Source of the DNA: Doryteuthis pealeii
Lineage: Eukaryota > Mollusca > Cephalopoda > Myopsida > Loliginidae
NCBI GenBank assembly: GCA_023376005.1
Contig: CM042157.1
Span: 53,964,512 to 54,028,511, forward strand
Direction: 5' to 3'
DNA: 64,000 bases
Below are positions 1-11,029 of this stretch, one piece after another (position 1 is the stretch's first letter; the number at the start of each line of letters is the position of its first letter). The notes below the pieces were generated by a model. It ran no database searches. It had not been told where the DNA came from and saw only the letters and a program-made list of their open reading frames with translations. Both the position numbers and the translations under genes were made by a program.

Positions 1-62
1 CAAATTCTGGAAGCAGCACCCCACAGAAATGCAGTTATCCGGTTATTCACTTCCTAGATATT
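1..62 (+). pseudogene. RTE-type LINE, C-terminal reverse transcriptase scrap
   Basis: Reads through a conserved RTE C-terminal stretch, '(N)KxWKQHPTxxQLxG', before being lost at the Tc1-like terminus. The same protein segment recurs at 23.8-24.0, 41.9-42.3 and 45.4-45.5 kb, which supports one LINE family. Only about 20 residues are left and the piece is cut by the window edge. Confidence 0.6.
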
Positions 63-149
63 GTATACATACACTACCGACCCTGTATTGTTTCGCTTAG
101 TTCATAAAAAATAATTTTGTACATGCAAATCCTTATATATAATTTTAAC

Positions 150-450
150 AATATAATGGTCCAAAACACAACTTAAAACTGCTCAAAATATCTAAGATTA
201 AAGAAAGATAAGGGAATTTTGCACCCTCAGTCTCTAGATCTTTCACCAATTGAACTTGCCTGGGATGAAATTGATCGTTAAGTTGGAAGTGAACTACCTA
301 AGAATAAGCAAGAGTTGTTTAGCCATTTGCACACTGCTGAGGAATCACTTTCACCAACATATTTTTATAGAAAGAATGACAAGAATTTGTTCTGCAATAA
401 TAAATTCTCGTGTGAATTCTTTGATGAAAAGAAAATATAAATTTGCTTTA
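150..450 (+). pseudogene. Tc1-like transposase, C-terminal relic
   Basis: Reading across frames gives the Tc1 signature 'SPIELAWDEIDR', whose E is the third catalytic residue of the DDE triad, and then a helical C-terminal tail including 'ERMTRICSAIINS'. A weak 'QNTT..KYL' stretch upstream fits the segment after the second catalytic D. Stops and frame changes rule out function, and the DNA-binding N-terminus is absent. Codes on the same strand as the element. Confidence 0.75.
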
Positions 451-664
451 ATTGAAATCATAATCATTTCATATTCAGATTGATTTAACTCTTTGACTAC
501 CAAATCCCCCCCCCCCCCGGTGTACCAAATTATTCCATTCAACTAGTTCTCCATTTCAAAAGGATCAACAACCAGTATCATCAGGGTTGGTTCACAGACA
601 AAACAAAAGATGCCAGGGATGTTAACGTAGGGATTTTTCAGTGTAAACAAGTGATATGTGCGAG

Positions 665-745
665 AGTCGCTGTTAGCAGCTTACGATAGAATGAGAGTGA
701 TGGGAGAGCCCCTGTGAGCGGCTTCAAGTAGACAAAGAGTTAAAT
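665..745 (+). repeat. Unassigned dispersed repeat, partner at 61.7 kb
   Basis: The stretch with 'TGGGAGAGCC', 'GAGCGGCTT', 'AAGTA' and 'AAGAGTTAA' matches the reverse complement of 61672-61742 almost continuously. No coding or tRNA-like motif was seen. It may be an insertion within the Tc1-like element. Confidence 0.5.
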
Positions 746-1004
746 TATTGCATAATTGCATGCAAACATAGACAAATAGATTTATTTCTTTAAAGACATG
801 AAACTAGATTCATTTTTTTAAGTTAAGAGGGAAAAATTGATGTGGTCCAAAATTTTAGTCGGTAGTGTATATTGTATATTATTTCTGTTAATACCACTGC
901 TTTGATTATTGTATATTAAATGTTAAAAGTTTCTTGTATGTGTAATTGAATTTATTTGTCTTTCATTACGTTGTGTTCTGTGTTAGAAAATACAAATATA
1001 CTAA

Positions 1005-1072
1005 TGTTAATATTGGTCCTTGACTAAATATCTTCCTTAACACCAAGCACCCAAAAATTCTATTGAGATTTG
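1005..1072 (-). repeat. Repeat H, short fragment
   Basis: On the minus strand this reads 'GGGTGCTTGGTG', then 'GATATTTAGTC', then 'ACCAATATTAACATTAG'. That matches the left part of the repeat H copies near 11.93 and 13.29 kb. No coding content. Confidence 0.5.
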
Positions 1073-2855
1073 AATGTATAAGATTAGCAAAAAAAGTAAT
1101 ATCTTCTACTTATTTATTACAATAGATTTAATTGTAGAAATACACAAAACATATCGAAATTAACACAAAAGTCCCAGGATTCCAAATCTAATTCTCCTTC
1201 CTTCTCCATTGTCGTATTCTGCTGTTATACTAAGCCAAATCTCATTATGATTCATAACTCTTAAATCCGAACAAAAAACGAACTGTCTGTAAGTCGTTCA
1301 AGGTCACTGTATGACTACTGCGGACATAGTGGTGAGCAATTACATGACAAAGATTTAAATCTTTTGGGGCCAATCAGAAGGCACCATAGACTGAGTGTGA
1401 CAATACCTGGTCTGCACTCTCTGCACCTTCGTTGCACAATGTCTAGGATCCCAACATTGTGATATTCTGTGCTGGCCGATTCGAAGGGCACGAGTCAGAG
1501 ACAGGTTCACAAGGATTTAAAAAAACACAAAGTCTGATAACAGGACGCTGATGGAAGAGTTGCGACACTTTGTGCAGTTTGTGGTGGAGTAGTGTACACT
1601 TAGGTCTATGTCAGCTGACAAGAAAGTTGTTTTAACTCGATTAAAGGCTTCACTGATGTGGGTCCCTGTCTATTTTCTATCTCTGCTGCTACTGAGACGA
1701 CACTATCACCCCGACTGCCAGTCTGAAACAAATTCAAGGGCTGGATCTTGACTGAATATATGTAAATTCCACCCCATACACACACCCATAGATTCGACCA
1801 CCCAGATGTTCGGTACCTAATTTTAATCTCGGACTTTTTGTCTGCGATTTCCCTTAAAATTAAGCAATTACTTTTTTTCAGTCTGAACGTCCCCACTATT
1901 AAGACCATTAATTCCCCCAAAAGAGATTTTTTCATAAAAAGAGCATTTTCTCTTAAAACATAGATACCTAAAGATATTATCTCTAACTAGCTTAATTTCA
2001 TGGTGGCTGTTCAATTCTCTTAAGCTTTACTGCCCAATCCTTTGTGTCCTTAAAGGACAACCACCCATCCATATACATATGCCTGGGCTTAACACATTTA
2101 TTTTTATCTATTTTTTCTGACCATGTTCTCACTTAACTATAGTGTCACACTGAGCCTAGGGATGCTTTCTTGATCCCATCAAAAAACATATAAATACCCT
2201 ATATTCCCCAATTGGCCAATTGTGATTCTTGCAGTCTTCTACACGTTGTAGCCCACCTCAATAGCCTGGTACAGATAATTTGTTGATTTTATGACGGCGT
2301 AAGCCATAAATCACTTTATGGGAGATTATCTATCAGTTAATTTATTTAAACTAAGATAGGGAAAATTAATACTATACACCACTGGAGCAAACAAATAAAA
2401 TACAAAAAGAAAAAAGAAAACTACATGGACCTTATATATTCAAGCAAATTTATTTTCGCTAGCTCCAAAATTGTCCTTTTGCCAGAAATCAAACTGATTT
2501 TAAAAGATAACAAAATGCAACAAAGTAAAAAAAGTACAATTATTAAGTCATCGACAAGCTAACAAATTTCAACAAAAGTAAAAAAATTTTAAAAATTTAG
2601 ATAAAAAAAAGAAGATGCAATTACCGAAAGTATAAAAAAAATGATCGAAAATCATATACAACAAAAATGAGAATAAAGGAAAAACTTGTCTTGTCACATG
2701 GCTAAATGCAATAGAAAGAAAATATAATATTCTCTTGTTTTGTTTTTTTGTTTTAGTTCATAATAGAGGAGAAGAACCTTCTTTATGTGCTGAAAGGCTT
2801 CTTTTTGTGTCTGGTGGGAAAAGGAATTTCTAAGAGCTGTTCTTTCAACGTTTTC
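1073..2855. other. No recognisable feature
   Basis: AT-rich sequence with short poly-A and poly-T runs. A 109-codon minus-strand frame at 1606-1935 has no motif I recognise and looks like chance. The 1350-1600 part is somewhat more GC-balanced, without visible repeats or coding signal. Confidence 0.4.
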
Positions 2856-3002
2856 AGCAACCATCAATAAACTAGGAGTAATGACAATAATGGGGTTTCC
2901 ACGCTCCCCAGATCTCCAGAACAGGAGCCTCATCATCATACCCAGGACGCCTCTTTTTGGGGGTGGGAGTTCTTAATCCTCTACAGAGCATATTGTCAAC
3001 GT
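2856..3002 (-). repeat. Family C head
   Basis: Minus-strand order is '..CATATTCT', 'CTGTAGAGGATTAAG', a short G/C-rich run, 'GTCCTGGGTATGA', 'CTCCTGTTCTGGAGATCTGG', 'CGTGG'. This is the family C head seen around 46.9, 60.0, 62.0 and 62.9 kb. Tail and tandem block are missing. It abuts a SINE-A scrap. Confidence 0.65.
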
Positions 3003-3015
3003 ACTCTAAACCGCG

Positions 3016-3098
3016 CCAGCTGGGTGATTTTTAAGTGGAGTAAAGTTGGTTTGAATTCAGTTTTCCCTCTCCTGGACTGGTGGCCTAACCGAGACTAA
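3016..3098 (-). repeat. SINE-A fragment
   Basis: Contains the diagnostic SINE-A body 'TTTGAATTCAG', 'TTTTCCCTCTCC', 'GGCCTAACC'. It is only the middle of the element; the tRNA-like head is absent. Confidence 0.6.
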
Positions 3099-3715
3099 AA
3101 TATCCAATTTGTTCCTTTTGACTTTTTCCTTCGTTTTCATTTGCTTAATTGTGTGTTTCTAATATTTCCAGGCATTATTGCTTTATTTTTCTGTGTGATT
3201 TGATGTTTTTATCGTTGGACAGTCCACTAATTCTTCTTTCTTTCCCTTTTTCCTTTACTATCATCGTGCATTTTCCAATTCCAGAATCCATACTGAGATT
3301 TTTCCTCCTTGTTTTAACTTATCTTAGCATTTGTTAATTGATGTATATATAGTAGGTCACTCCTGCTTCTAGTTCCTTTGCTGCAATATTCTATGGCTTT
3401 CTTGTATGTTACATTAAATGCTGAAGGTCCATTTATATTTTAGTATATGGAATAAAACAAGACACATATCAGTTAGAGGAAAACAACACTTTCTTAGCAC
3501 TCAGTTTATTTTCTGGAACTGAAAAGTTCCAAGAAAGGATGACAACCAAACAAACTGGGCCATAAAGTGTCAAACAGAGTTCATACAAGAGGAGGGTGGT
3601 AGTCGTTCTGAAATAGAGTACAGTAGTCGTACTTATTTCTGAAATAGTGAAAGAAACTTTATTTTTAGTTTAATCCAACATCTTACCTGTGCAGTCAGAA
3701 TTTTCCATCATTAGT

Positions 3716-3757
3716 ATGTATTTACCCAACCCATCCACCACAGACAGTTTTCCTTCT
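3716..3757 (-). repeat. SINE-A 3'-end scrap
   Basis: 'GTATTTACCCAACCC.TCCACCACAGACAG' is the reverse complement of the SINE-A 3' end. The rest of the element is not attached. Confidence 0.5.
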
Positions 3758-3871
3758 TGTTTTAATGGGACAAAACAAGAGTCAATCGTATAAAAATGCA
3801 AAGACTTGCACAAAAGATAACGGAGTGGCGGGGGACAATTATATCTTACTAATAATTGTCTTATTACTAGT

Positions 3872-4143
3872 ATGCATTTATCAACCCCTCCGTACAAGCA
3901 GGATGCGACACGTGGTCAATTTCTTAAGCGGTCTAACAAGTTTGAATTCAGAATTTTCCTTCTCCTAGATTGATTACCTAACTAAGGTTAAAGGAACCTA
4001 GTCCGTCCTGCTATTTAGCCTTAGTTGGAGAGAGAATAGTCGAATACCTAGGGGATTACCGCTATATGAAAATGCAAACAGCCTCATCCGGGATTTGAAC
4101 ACGTGTTGTCGAGTCCATTTCTTCGACGATACCTATTTCACAT
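3872..4143 (-). mobile_element. SINE-A, near full length
   Basis: On the minus strand it starts with a tRNA-like head (weak A box; B box 'GTTCAAATCCCGG'), followed by the body 'CATCCGGGATT..TTTGCATTTTCATATAGCG', 'GGGTAAATAGTAGGGC'-type sequence and a 3' end 'GGGGTTGATAAATG'. About 270 bp is normal for the family here. The tRNA-derived head provides RNA polymerase III promoter boxes; this copy is diverged. Confidence 0.8.
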
Positions 4144-4377
4144 ATATTATTATTATTACTACTACTACTAGTAGTAGTAGTTAGTAGGTGATTTATATAA
4201 AGTACCATTTCTCAAGAAGTCTTCACTGGACTAAAGCACCTAAAAAACCGTTTAATCATTGCAATAGATTGGTTTCGTTTCTTTCTTTAATGGCATATAG
4301 GTTATTTAATGTCAATGTCATCCTTGTAGAAGAACATTATTGGTACTATTTAACCTATAATTGAGGAGATGAGAGGG

Positions 4378-4508
4378 TTTTGAGGAAGGTCCTCAAGCGT
4401 ATTAGTCCGAAAGTGAACGTAATACCGCGACTGGAGTTCGAACTCACTTACAACCATGTCATAATCCAGCACATTAGCCACTTCGTCACAGAAACTCCAT
4501 CCATTGCA
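4378..4508 (-). mobile_element. tRNA-derived SINE-E-like element
   Basis: Minus strand reads 'TGACGAAGTGGCTAATGTGC' (A-box region), then 'GAGTTCGAACTCC' (B box), then a body with 'TTCACTTTCGGACTAATACG'. Head spacing is tRNA-like. It is a different family from SINE-A by body sequence. Confidence 0.6.
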
Positions 4509-4544
4509 ACGGAATATAAGGCATGTTGAAAAAGGGAGTTGGTA

Positions 4545-4790
4545 TTTCCCCTCTCCGCCAAACGCAGGATGTGTCACAAGATCAATTCTTAAGCGATGAT
4601 CTCCTATGGACTCGTACAAATGAATACAACAGTGTTGGCCGACCAGCAAAAAATTACATTCATCAGCTCTGTATAGATACTGGGTGCCGTTTAGAGGACC
4701 TACCAAGAAGAATGATCGATAGGATGGGTTACGAGAGACAGTCAAGGGTATTCGTGTTCTTGGTGCGCCTGGATGATGATGAAAACTGGT
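4545..4790 (+). pseudogene. RTE-type LINE, C-terminal fragment
   Basis: An open frame from 4523 gives the RTE C-terminus in order: 'LSDDLLWTRTN', 'VGRPAKNYIHQLC', 'DTGCRLEDLPRRM', 'DRMGYERQSR'. It ends in GATGATGATG, a (TGA)n-type tail typical of RTE elements. The frame is better preserved than in the other copies, but only the last ~80 residues remain. The first ~20 residues come from unrelated flank. Confidence 0.75.
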
Positions 4791-4811
4791 TTTCCTTCCA
4801 CTTTTCCTTCT

Positions 4812-4985
4812 CGTATGCTGGTTGCCTTACCAGCAATAGGCAAGTAATAGAGCAGAGTAGGTTCTTTAGCTTTTATTAGACGACCAGTTTAGGAGAAGGA
4901 AAGCTCTGAATTCAAACCAGCACTAATTTAATTTAAAAATTGGCCTTGTGTTACATCTGCTCATGATGGAGGGGTTGGGTAACTG
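4812..4985 (+). repeat. SINE-A, 3' two thirds
   Basis: Plus-strand body: 'AGTAATAGAGCAGAGTAGG', 'TCTTTAGC', 'CCAGTTTAGGAGAAGGAAA', 'CTGAATTCAAACCAGC', 'TTGGCCTTGTGTTACATC', and the end 'GGAGGGGTTGGGTAA'. No tRNA head, so it is 5'-truncated, as is normal for reverse-transcribed copies. Confidence 0.75.
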
Positions 4986-5738
4986 CTGAAAAATATATGG
5001 ACTCATCGCTCTTAGAAAACGTTTCTTTTGTTATTTTTAATACATGATAAATAAACTAAGCACAAATCTGACACAAAACCTATCTTATTCAAAATTTAGT
5101 GAATCCATAATTTTTCCCTACTTTGTTGAAAAAATCTCGATCATTAAATTATTCTAATTGATTTTAGCTTCCATAAAGCCAGAAAGTTTGGCTAATGAAA
5201 TTGGCTTTGTTTATTTTTCATGGACATGATGGAAGAAACGTTTTTTTTTAAAGAGTGATGAGAGCATATTTTTTACTGGGTGTTGTACATTTATTTAAAT
5301 ATCATACCATTCATTTGATAATTACATATTCAAACACATTATTCAGATGCAATCATATATGTTTGTCTACTATGATATTTAAAATTTAAGCACAGTCACA
5401 CACACACACTTGACATAGACTTGTATATCGATAGAGATATCTTTAGAAGAGTCTAAACAAAGACCGATACGTGGGTAGTGGAATGTAGAAGGGAAGGTGG
5501 TGTCGTTTATCAGTTTTGTCGTATTAATTCCTCTTAATTCTTACTCCATCACCTCCTATCTCTCCACTCCCTCTAATGTCGTGTTCGAATTTTAACTTTC
5601 TGGTGAATAGAATTCCACACAAACCCAACCATTTTATATGAGTCACTGACAACGCAAAGAACGTCTCAAAAAGTCGTGCTCTTTTTCTTCCGCTTAAAGT
5701 GATGACATTTGCTTTCCAGGATTTTTGCGCACACACAT
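4986..5738. other. No recognisable feature
   Basis: AT-rich sequence without repeat-family matches I could see. A short (CA)6 run sits at 5397-5408. Confidence 0.4.
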
Positions 5739-5789
5739 ACTTATATATACTACACACACACACACACACACACTTATATATACTACATA

Positions 5790-5861
<72 letters not shown>

Positions 5862-5876
5862 AGAGAGAGAGAGAGT
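5739..5876. repeat. Compound microsatellite (CA)n-(TA)n-(GA)n
   Basis: Two (CA)n blocks separated by TTATATATACTACATAC, then about 20 TA units, then seven GA units. It lies just left of the 5935-6325 inverted-repeat element. Open frames rich in T/H and Y/I here are artefacts of the repeat. Confidence 0.95.
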
Positions 5877-5934
5877 ATGGTATATTTATTAGTAAAGAAT
5901 GCTCAATATCCTTGATAGAGCATGTATAGCTTAG

Positions 5935-6324
5935 TTAGGGTAGCGAAGGCATGAAGTCAGCAGTGCTTGGTAACTGACAGTTTCTCACTAAAGCGATTCT
6001 CAAACCAAGTGAATTTTTGTGTTCGTATTTTTCCTTATATGATGTTGTATGGTGCATCAGTTGAATAATAACAATGAAAATAAATATGAATGTAATAACT
6101 ATGATAATGTATAAATCAAACCCAATAAAAGAAAATCAAAGTAGTAAATCAAAAACTTCCCACGATGCCCCACAAACTAAAATCGAATAAACTAGTTGAT
6201 CTTTTCCATGATGCACAACACAACAGCAAATAAGTAAAAACACAAACACGAATATTTACTTGGTTTGAGAATCGCATAGACAAGAGACTGTCAATTACCA
6301 GGCGACGTTGACTTCATCTCCCTA

Positions 6325-6325
<1 letters not shown>
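5935..6325. mobile_element. Inverted-repeat element (MITE-like)
   Basis: Left end TTAGGGTAGCGAAGGCATGA is mirrored by a right end whose reverse complement starts TTAGGGAGATGAAGTC. The arms then share 'TGGTAA.TGACAGT', 'GCGATTCTCAAACCAAGT' and 'TTCGTGTTTGT', so the terminal inverted repeats run ~95 bp. The ~200 bp centre is AT-rich and non-coding. A related foldback is at 53914-54068. A (TG)16 array starts right after the element (6327-6358). No clear target duplication was seen. Confidence 0.7.
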
Positions 6326-6362
<37 letters not shown>

Positions 6363-6448
6363 GTGTACAAGACAGAAGTACTAAATCTTGAAATCTTAAA
6401 AAGAAATTAGATTAAAATTTAGAATTTAAATAACCATGTATGTCTTTA

Positions 6449-6500
6449 TACAACCACTCCACCATGGACAGGATGTTACACAAGATCAACTCTTAAGCAA
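6449..6500 (-). repeat. SINE-A 3'-end fragment
   Basis: 'AACCACTCCACC', 'GACAGGATGTTACACAAG', 'CTCTTAAGCA' is the reverse complement of the SINE-A 3' end. The rest is absent. Confidence 0.55.
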
Positions 6501-7106
6501 TGTATTGCTGATTGGACGACACCCAAGATGTCTCGAGACGATGAAGAAAAACCCCGAAGAGATCCCAACACGACCGACAGAGAAGGTTTGAAGACATTTG
6601 AAGATAGAAAACCATAGCAGAAAGTAAGGAGAGACGAATAGAAAACTCACTGGAATAAGTGTGTTGAATGGCAAAGAGCCTATTTTGAAGAAAATTAACG
6701 TTTCATTCATTGTTTATTTCTGTCTTCATAAATACAGTTTCAGATGTTATACTTTTTCAAAAAACGTCATGAGCACATTTTTATACAAAGGTATGTTGTA
6801 GACAAGAGAGACGTATTTGTTTTAATTTCCTTTTAATGTACATCTGTGTTATATATGTGCATGGTAATGCATGGTAGAGAGAATAGGAAAGGGTAAATAA
6901 TGAAAGAAGACAAACAAATAGGGTTTTTAAAAAAGGGGGTGTATATTGATGTAGATAATATTGAAGAAAGAATGTATACAAAGGAGAGAGTATGTTGGTG
7001 AACAATGAAAGAGAGTTCGTTGATAAAGAGTTCTGTTTATGCTTGTAGGTGATGGAGACATAAGAAGAGCAATTGAAAATCACTTCCTTCTTGTATTTCA
7101 TCTTGC

Positions 7107-7110
<4 letters not shown>

Positions 7111-7168
<58 letters not shown>
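7111..7168. repeat. (CT)n microsatellite
   Basis: About 29 uninterrupted CT units. An R/E-repeat frame on the minus strand across it is an artefact. Confidence 0.95.
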
Positions 7169-7171
<3 letters not shown>

Positions 7172-7732
7172 GAGAAACTAACATTATATAACGAGGAGGT
7201 AGTCAAGAGATACATAGAGGGGAAGAAAGAAATAGACACAGAATAAAGAAAGAGATTGGTCGGTTTTTGACTTAATCGCAAATTATGATTAATTAGAACC
7301 AATTAAAACATAATTTTTTCAAACATAATTCAATCCTAAAAGTAAGGAATAATTGAGTATAATTTTCGTGTCATTACACTAAACTGTAAAAAAGCCTTTA
7401 GGAAGCAAAAGTTGATTAACTCATCTTTAGTGTAATATAGTATAATAATAGATAGATATATAACATCGTTTTTCAGTAAAATTTCCCTTTTCCCCTTTGA
7501 TAACTTTCAAATCAAAAAAGGGAAGCCCTTCAAACATCTTTCTATTTTGTCTTTCCTTTTTTCTTTCCTTTTTTCTTCCACTTATAATATCTTTTATATC
7601 TCCTTCTTTCTCTTTCTCTATTCTTCAAATCAACTTTATCCTTTTCTTTTTTTCTTTCATTCATTTTATGTTTGTTTTCTTTTATTCTTCACCAACAACA
7701 TATAACTGTGCAAATTATAATGATTTCATTAA

Positions 7733-8160
7733 TTAATTGATTGATTTAACGGCATGTCAACCCTTCTAAGGTAATTTTGAGCCAATAAGTTAGAGAATTG
7801 CATTCATTGTACATTTATTATCACATTTTTGTGTAGACGTTTCTTAAGAGTATTTTGCTCAAAGTTATATGATATCAAGTATTCCGATCTAATGTTCCCT
7901 CAATTTTATGGTTTCAAGTATTTCTGTCTAATGCTAATAATTATATGGTTTCAAATAATTATTTCTATTTATTAATAGTCATTTGTTTGCACACAGTTAT
8001 ATGGTTTCAAGTAACTAAAAACCATTTTCACCTTTGCATGAGAGTCAATCTGTCTCTTCCTTTGAGTTATTTGAAATATCAGCTTAAAATAAAGATCTTA
8101 GGTACAATTATCTTCCGTGAAATTCAACAAAAGCTGGACAATTGGTTGGTTTAATATAAA
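7733..8160 (-). mobile_element. Family C tail plus internal tandem block
   Basis: Begins with the tail in reverse: (TTGA)n, then 'TTTAACGGCATGTCAACCC'. It continues into 3-4 degenerate copies of the internal unit, whose plus-strand complement core is 'TATGGTTTCAAGTATT.C..TCTAATG'. The diagnostic head is not present; the copy is truncated near 8160. Confidence 0.6.
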
Positions 8161-8279
8161 GTCAACCTTGTTATTAAATGCCGAATTAGTTTTTCTTTTC
8201 TTTTTTTTTTTTTCTTTTTTTCGCAAATAGTTATACAAGTAACTAATGATGATATTTACTAGGGTGAATGAAACGTTTT

Positions 8280-8510
8280 GCAATATTTTGGTAACGTGAA
8301 GCCCAATTCAGCAGCTCCAGATGCATTTGGCGACGCCGTGAAGGTGACCAACCTCACTGGACTGTAAGATGCCGAGCTCGTCCGATTCTCTCCGAGTGTT
8401 ACTTGCTGGATTTGCTTCTATGACAGAGTTCAACATTAGAATATATAGTTTTAGGCCTACCTGACCTTTTCTGGTTATCGAGGATCTTTCAACAAGGTCA
8501 GGATGTTTTT
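8280..8510. other. GC-richer island, unassigned
   Basis: Contains 'GGCGACGCCGTGAAGG' and 'GCCGAGCTCGTCCG', much richer in C+G than its surroundings. There is no long open frame and no repeat match elsewhere in the window. It could be an old element or a conserved non-coding stretch. Confidence 0.3.
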
Positions 8511-8619
8511 TGTAAACAATTATAGCTTCAAGTAACTATAAAAATAATTTGCACACAGTTTTATGGTTTCAAATATATATTTAAAAAATCTAATACTAAT
8601 AATGTGTAGGGAATTCTAC

Positions 8620-8785
8620 GCTAGAATACCAAGGAATTTCTACAAATGAACGATAGATGCCGTTGTCAAAGAATTATTTAAGAAGAGAGCGCGAAAGTTT
8701 CGTTCTATTTTACTTTCGGCATGCCTTGAAACAACACCCCGATACGAGGACATTTTCGCACTCAACATGACACCACTATTGTTTT
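8620..8785 (+). repeat. Dispersed repeat, partner at 12.8 kb
   Basis: Shares with 12800-12985 the ordered blocks 'CCAAGGAATTTCT', 'AAGAGAGCGCGAAAGTTTC', 'TTTTACTT.CGGCATGCC', 'TTGAAACAA' and 'ACATGACACCAC'. No protein motif. It could be part of an LTR or a non-autonomous element. Confidence 0.6.
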
Positions 8786-10085
8786 AATAATATTTAATAA
8801 ACAATGTAGCCTTTAAACATGAAAAAGGTTCCTCAACCCTTGATATTCACTCTCCACTTCCTGAGATCTTTGAAAACATTGTTCTCTGGCAATATGGTTG
8901 TCTGTTTTCTCGGAGTTATTTATTCATTGTCATTTTAATTAATTAATAATGATTTGTCATACTCTGAGCTTAATTAAATTTTCGACTAGTTAACTTGTTT
9001 TTCTTCTTTCTTTGTTGTCATTGTACTTCTATCTGCTCAGGTAGTTTAGTTATTTGTTACTTGACGCCAATAAACACCTAACGGGTATGTAAAAAAAACA
9101 AACAAATAGAAAGTCGAAGCTCAGGGAAAAAGGTATAAATAGATCTTATCAGCTAAAGTTAATCTTGTTCACTTAGTGAATGCCAGAAAGATGTTGTCAT
9201 TATTAAATTAACTCACCCTCCCCTTCCAACTTAGTAGTAATTTGTTTAAAGTCATATAGTTAGAGAAGAAGACTGGTCAAAGTTAATAATGATAATGAGT
9301 GTTAAAAAAAAGAGAGAGAAATTTCAGTGTCATCGTATAATAGTTTTTCATTCTCTTTTTACTCTTCTCGTATTTAAGGCTTTACTCTCCCAATATCTAT
9401 TGACAGTTTTCGTAGTTTTGAAAAAATACAAAATAAAAAAAAAAACATTTGTTGTGCAAAATAATCGCTTTTTCTTCTCCATTTAGTTGGTGCATTTGCA
9501 TCTACTAGGGATGGCCAAAATTTCACCTGTTTGAATCCCCACCCCAACCCCATGAAACTCAACAAAGCTCTTACAATAACACTTAAGTTACCTAACTTAA
9601 TGTTTGCTGTATTATAAAAAGGAAGAATTTTTTTTTTAATCACATGTAAAATGATATTTTTACAGTCTTTAAAACGGGAGAATGTTATAGATTAAAATCT
9701 GTATCCGTCAAAATGACGCATTTTGGCTGGGTTATTTTCTCTGTTAGAGATGTGCTCTTTTTAACGTGATTTATATTTCATTATTATGATTAAAAAATTC
9801 ATACAATTTTTGGTAATCTTTTCAAATCCATTTTAGTGCATGTTTTCAACTCCAAAATATCATAAAAAGTTATTTTTATTAACAATTAAGTTCATTTCTA
9901 ATAATGTGCAAGTACAATTTTATGGTAGGAATTTAGTCACTTAAAGTTCAAGATTACCGAATTCTTTATATAAGTTTAGGCACGGGAAAGGAAAAAAAAT
10001 GAAATAAGTGAAAATTTACAATTTAATTATTTTTTTTATAAAAGTTTAAAGAAAAGGGGAGGTACAGTCGTAGCGAAATGTTGGT
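8786..10085. other. AT-rich, no recognisable feature
   Basis: Contains poly-A and poly-T runs and short open frames with no motif. No repeat-family signature was recognised with confidence. Confidence 0.4.
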
Positions 10086-10119
10086 CATACCTAGTATGTA
10101 CTTTATATACATTACGAGA

Positions 10120-10190
10120 GTAGCAGGAATTTAGCAAATTGAGTGTAAGGAGTTTGTAACAAAATGTAGCTAAATATTGTAGCAGAGAAT
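10120..10190 (+). repeat. Partial direct copy of the 10.44 kb repeat
   Basis: 'GAATTTAGCAAATTG', 'GTAA', 'AGTTT', 'ACAAAATGT' and 'TATTGTAGCA' match the first 65 bases of the 10440-10695 repeat. The family C copy lies between the two. Confidence 0.5.
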
Positions 10191-10259
10191 TTATTGATTT
10201 TAACGGTATCTAGGATTATTTTATGCATAGAAGTTAGAGAATCGTTCATTGTACATTTA

Positions 10260-10441
10260 AATTTATATGTTTCTATTTCACCCATAGATGTGACCCTAAC
10301 AGGCTGTACCACTCTGGGCCAGGGTGTACCTGAGAGTAGTGGCAATAAAGTGCTACTCCACATTCCCTGGATCTCCAGAACTAGATTCTCACCATCAGAT
10401 GCAGTTTAATGTTATACCGAGGACGCACCTTTTATGAAGGG
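10260..10441 (-). mobile_element. Family C head
   Basis: Minus-strand order: 'GTCCTCGGTATAACATTAAA', 'CTGCATCTGATGGTGAGAAT', 'CTGGAGATCCAGGGAATGTG', 'CACTTTATTGCCACTACTCT', 'GGTACAGCCTGTTAGGGTC'. The same order occurs in the well-preserved copies at 46.9 and 62.9 kb. The AATC tail is absent. It sits between two direct copies of another repeat, so it may have inserted into that repeat. Confidence 0.7.
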
Positions 10442-10695
10442 AACATGAATTTAGCAAATTGTGCGTAACAAGTTTATTACAAAATGTCGATTAGTATTGT
10501 AGCATGTGCGTCTTCTTGGTACTGTGATAAAGGTTAATGTTGAAGTGAATTATAGATAATATAAGCAAACAATAAAACAAATAACAGGAGGTTGAGTTGA
10601 ACATATGTTATTTTTTTATGTATTATTTTGGAATTAAGCAATAATTTACAAAATATTTTTTCGTGTTAGTATTCAAATATGCATGTGTCTAGTGT
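10440..10695 (+). repeat. Long dispersed repeat, inverted partner at 14.3 kb
   Basis: The ~250 bp segment aligns in reverse complement to 14300-14570, with a continuous identical core around TATTATTTTGGAATTAAGCA and further matches 'GAGTTGAACA.ATGTT' and 'AATTTAGCAAATT'-type sequence. Non-coding. The pair encloses ~3.6 kb. Confidence 0.65.
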
Positions 10696-10783
10696 ATGTA
10701 AATCGTTTTAGGATTTTTTTTTCAATTGCTTATCTGTGTGTCAGCTCTGAATTCTTTTGAGGTTTTCGTCGTGAATTTCGGGA

Positions 10784-10787
<4 letters not shown>

Positions 10788-10818
<31 letters not shown>
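10788..10818. repeat. Poly-T tract (about 30 nt)
   Basis: Uninterrupted T run of about 30 bases. No retroelement body was recognised directly beside it. Confidence 0.9.
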
Positions 10819-10821
<3 letters not shown>

Positions 10822-11029
10822 CAGAGGCTCAAAAGTGATAAGATAAATAAGAATTTTATTTTATTTTTGATTGTCCTCAATTAGTTTTGATTTTAAGTCA
10901 GGAGAAAAGTTTTGTTTTTTTATGAAGAAAATCTTTTTTTAGAAAGTTTTTAAAATAGTTTTTATGTTATAAGAGAAACAACGAAAAATGAACTGGTAAC
11001 TTAACATAACCATTCCTTGAATAAAAATT

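Larger units (their letters stand above)
70..869 (+). mobile_element. Degraded Tc1-like DNA transposon
   Basis: The 11-base sequence TACACTACCGA at 70-80 is matched by its exact reverse complement at 859-869, giving short terminal inverted repeats. Between them lies a C-terminal Tc1 transposase relic. At about 800 bp it is shorter than a typical 1.3-1.6 kb Tc1 element, so the N-terminal coding half has been deleted. A run of C (506-518) and a patch shared with 61.7 kb (665-745) lie inside, so later insertions may have occurred. Confidence 0.7.

Noticed and set aside
1606..1935. 109-codon minus-strand frame
   Set aside because: No recognised motif, no start context or splice structure, no repeat partner. 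Expected by chance at this window size.
4350..4745. 131-codon minus-strand frame
   Set aside because: It covers a minus-strand tRNA-derived SINE and the antisense of an RTE fragment; no independent coding support.
5524..5929. Open frames with V/C, T/H and Y/I repeats
   Set aside because: Direct translations of (CA)n, (TA)n and (GA)n microsatellites. The same holds at 33.7-33.9, 45.2-45.5 and 59.4-59.6 kb.
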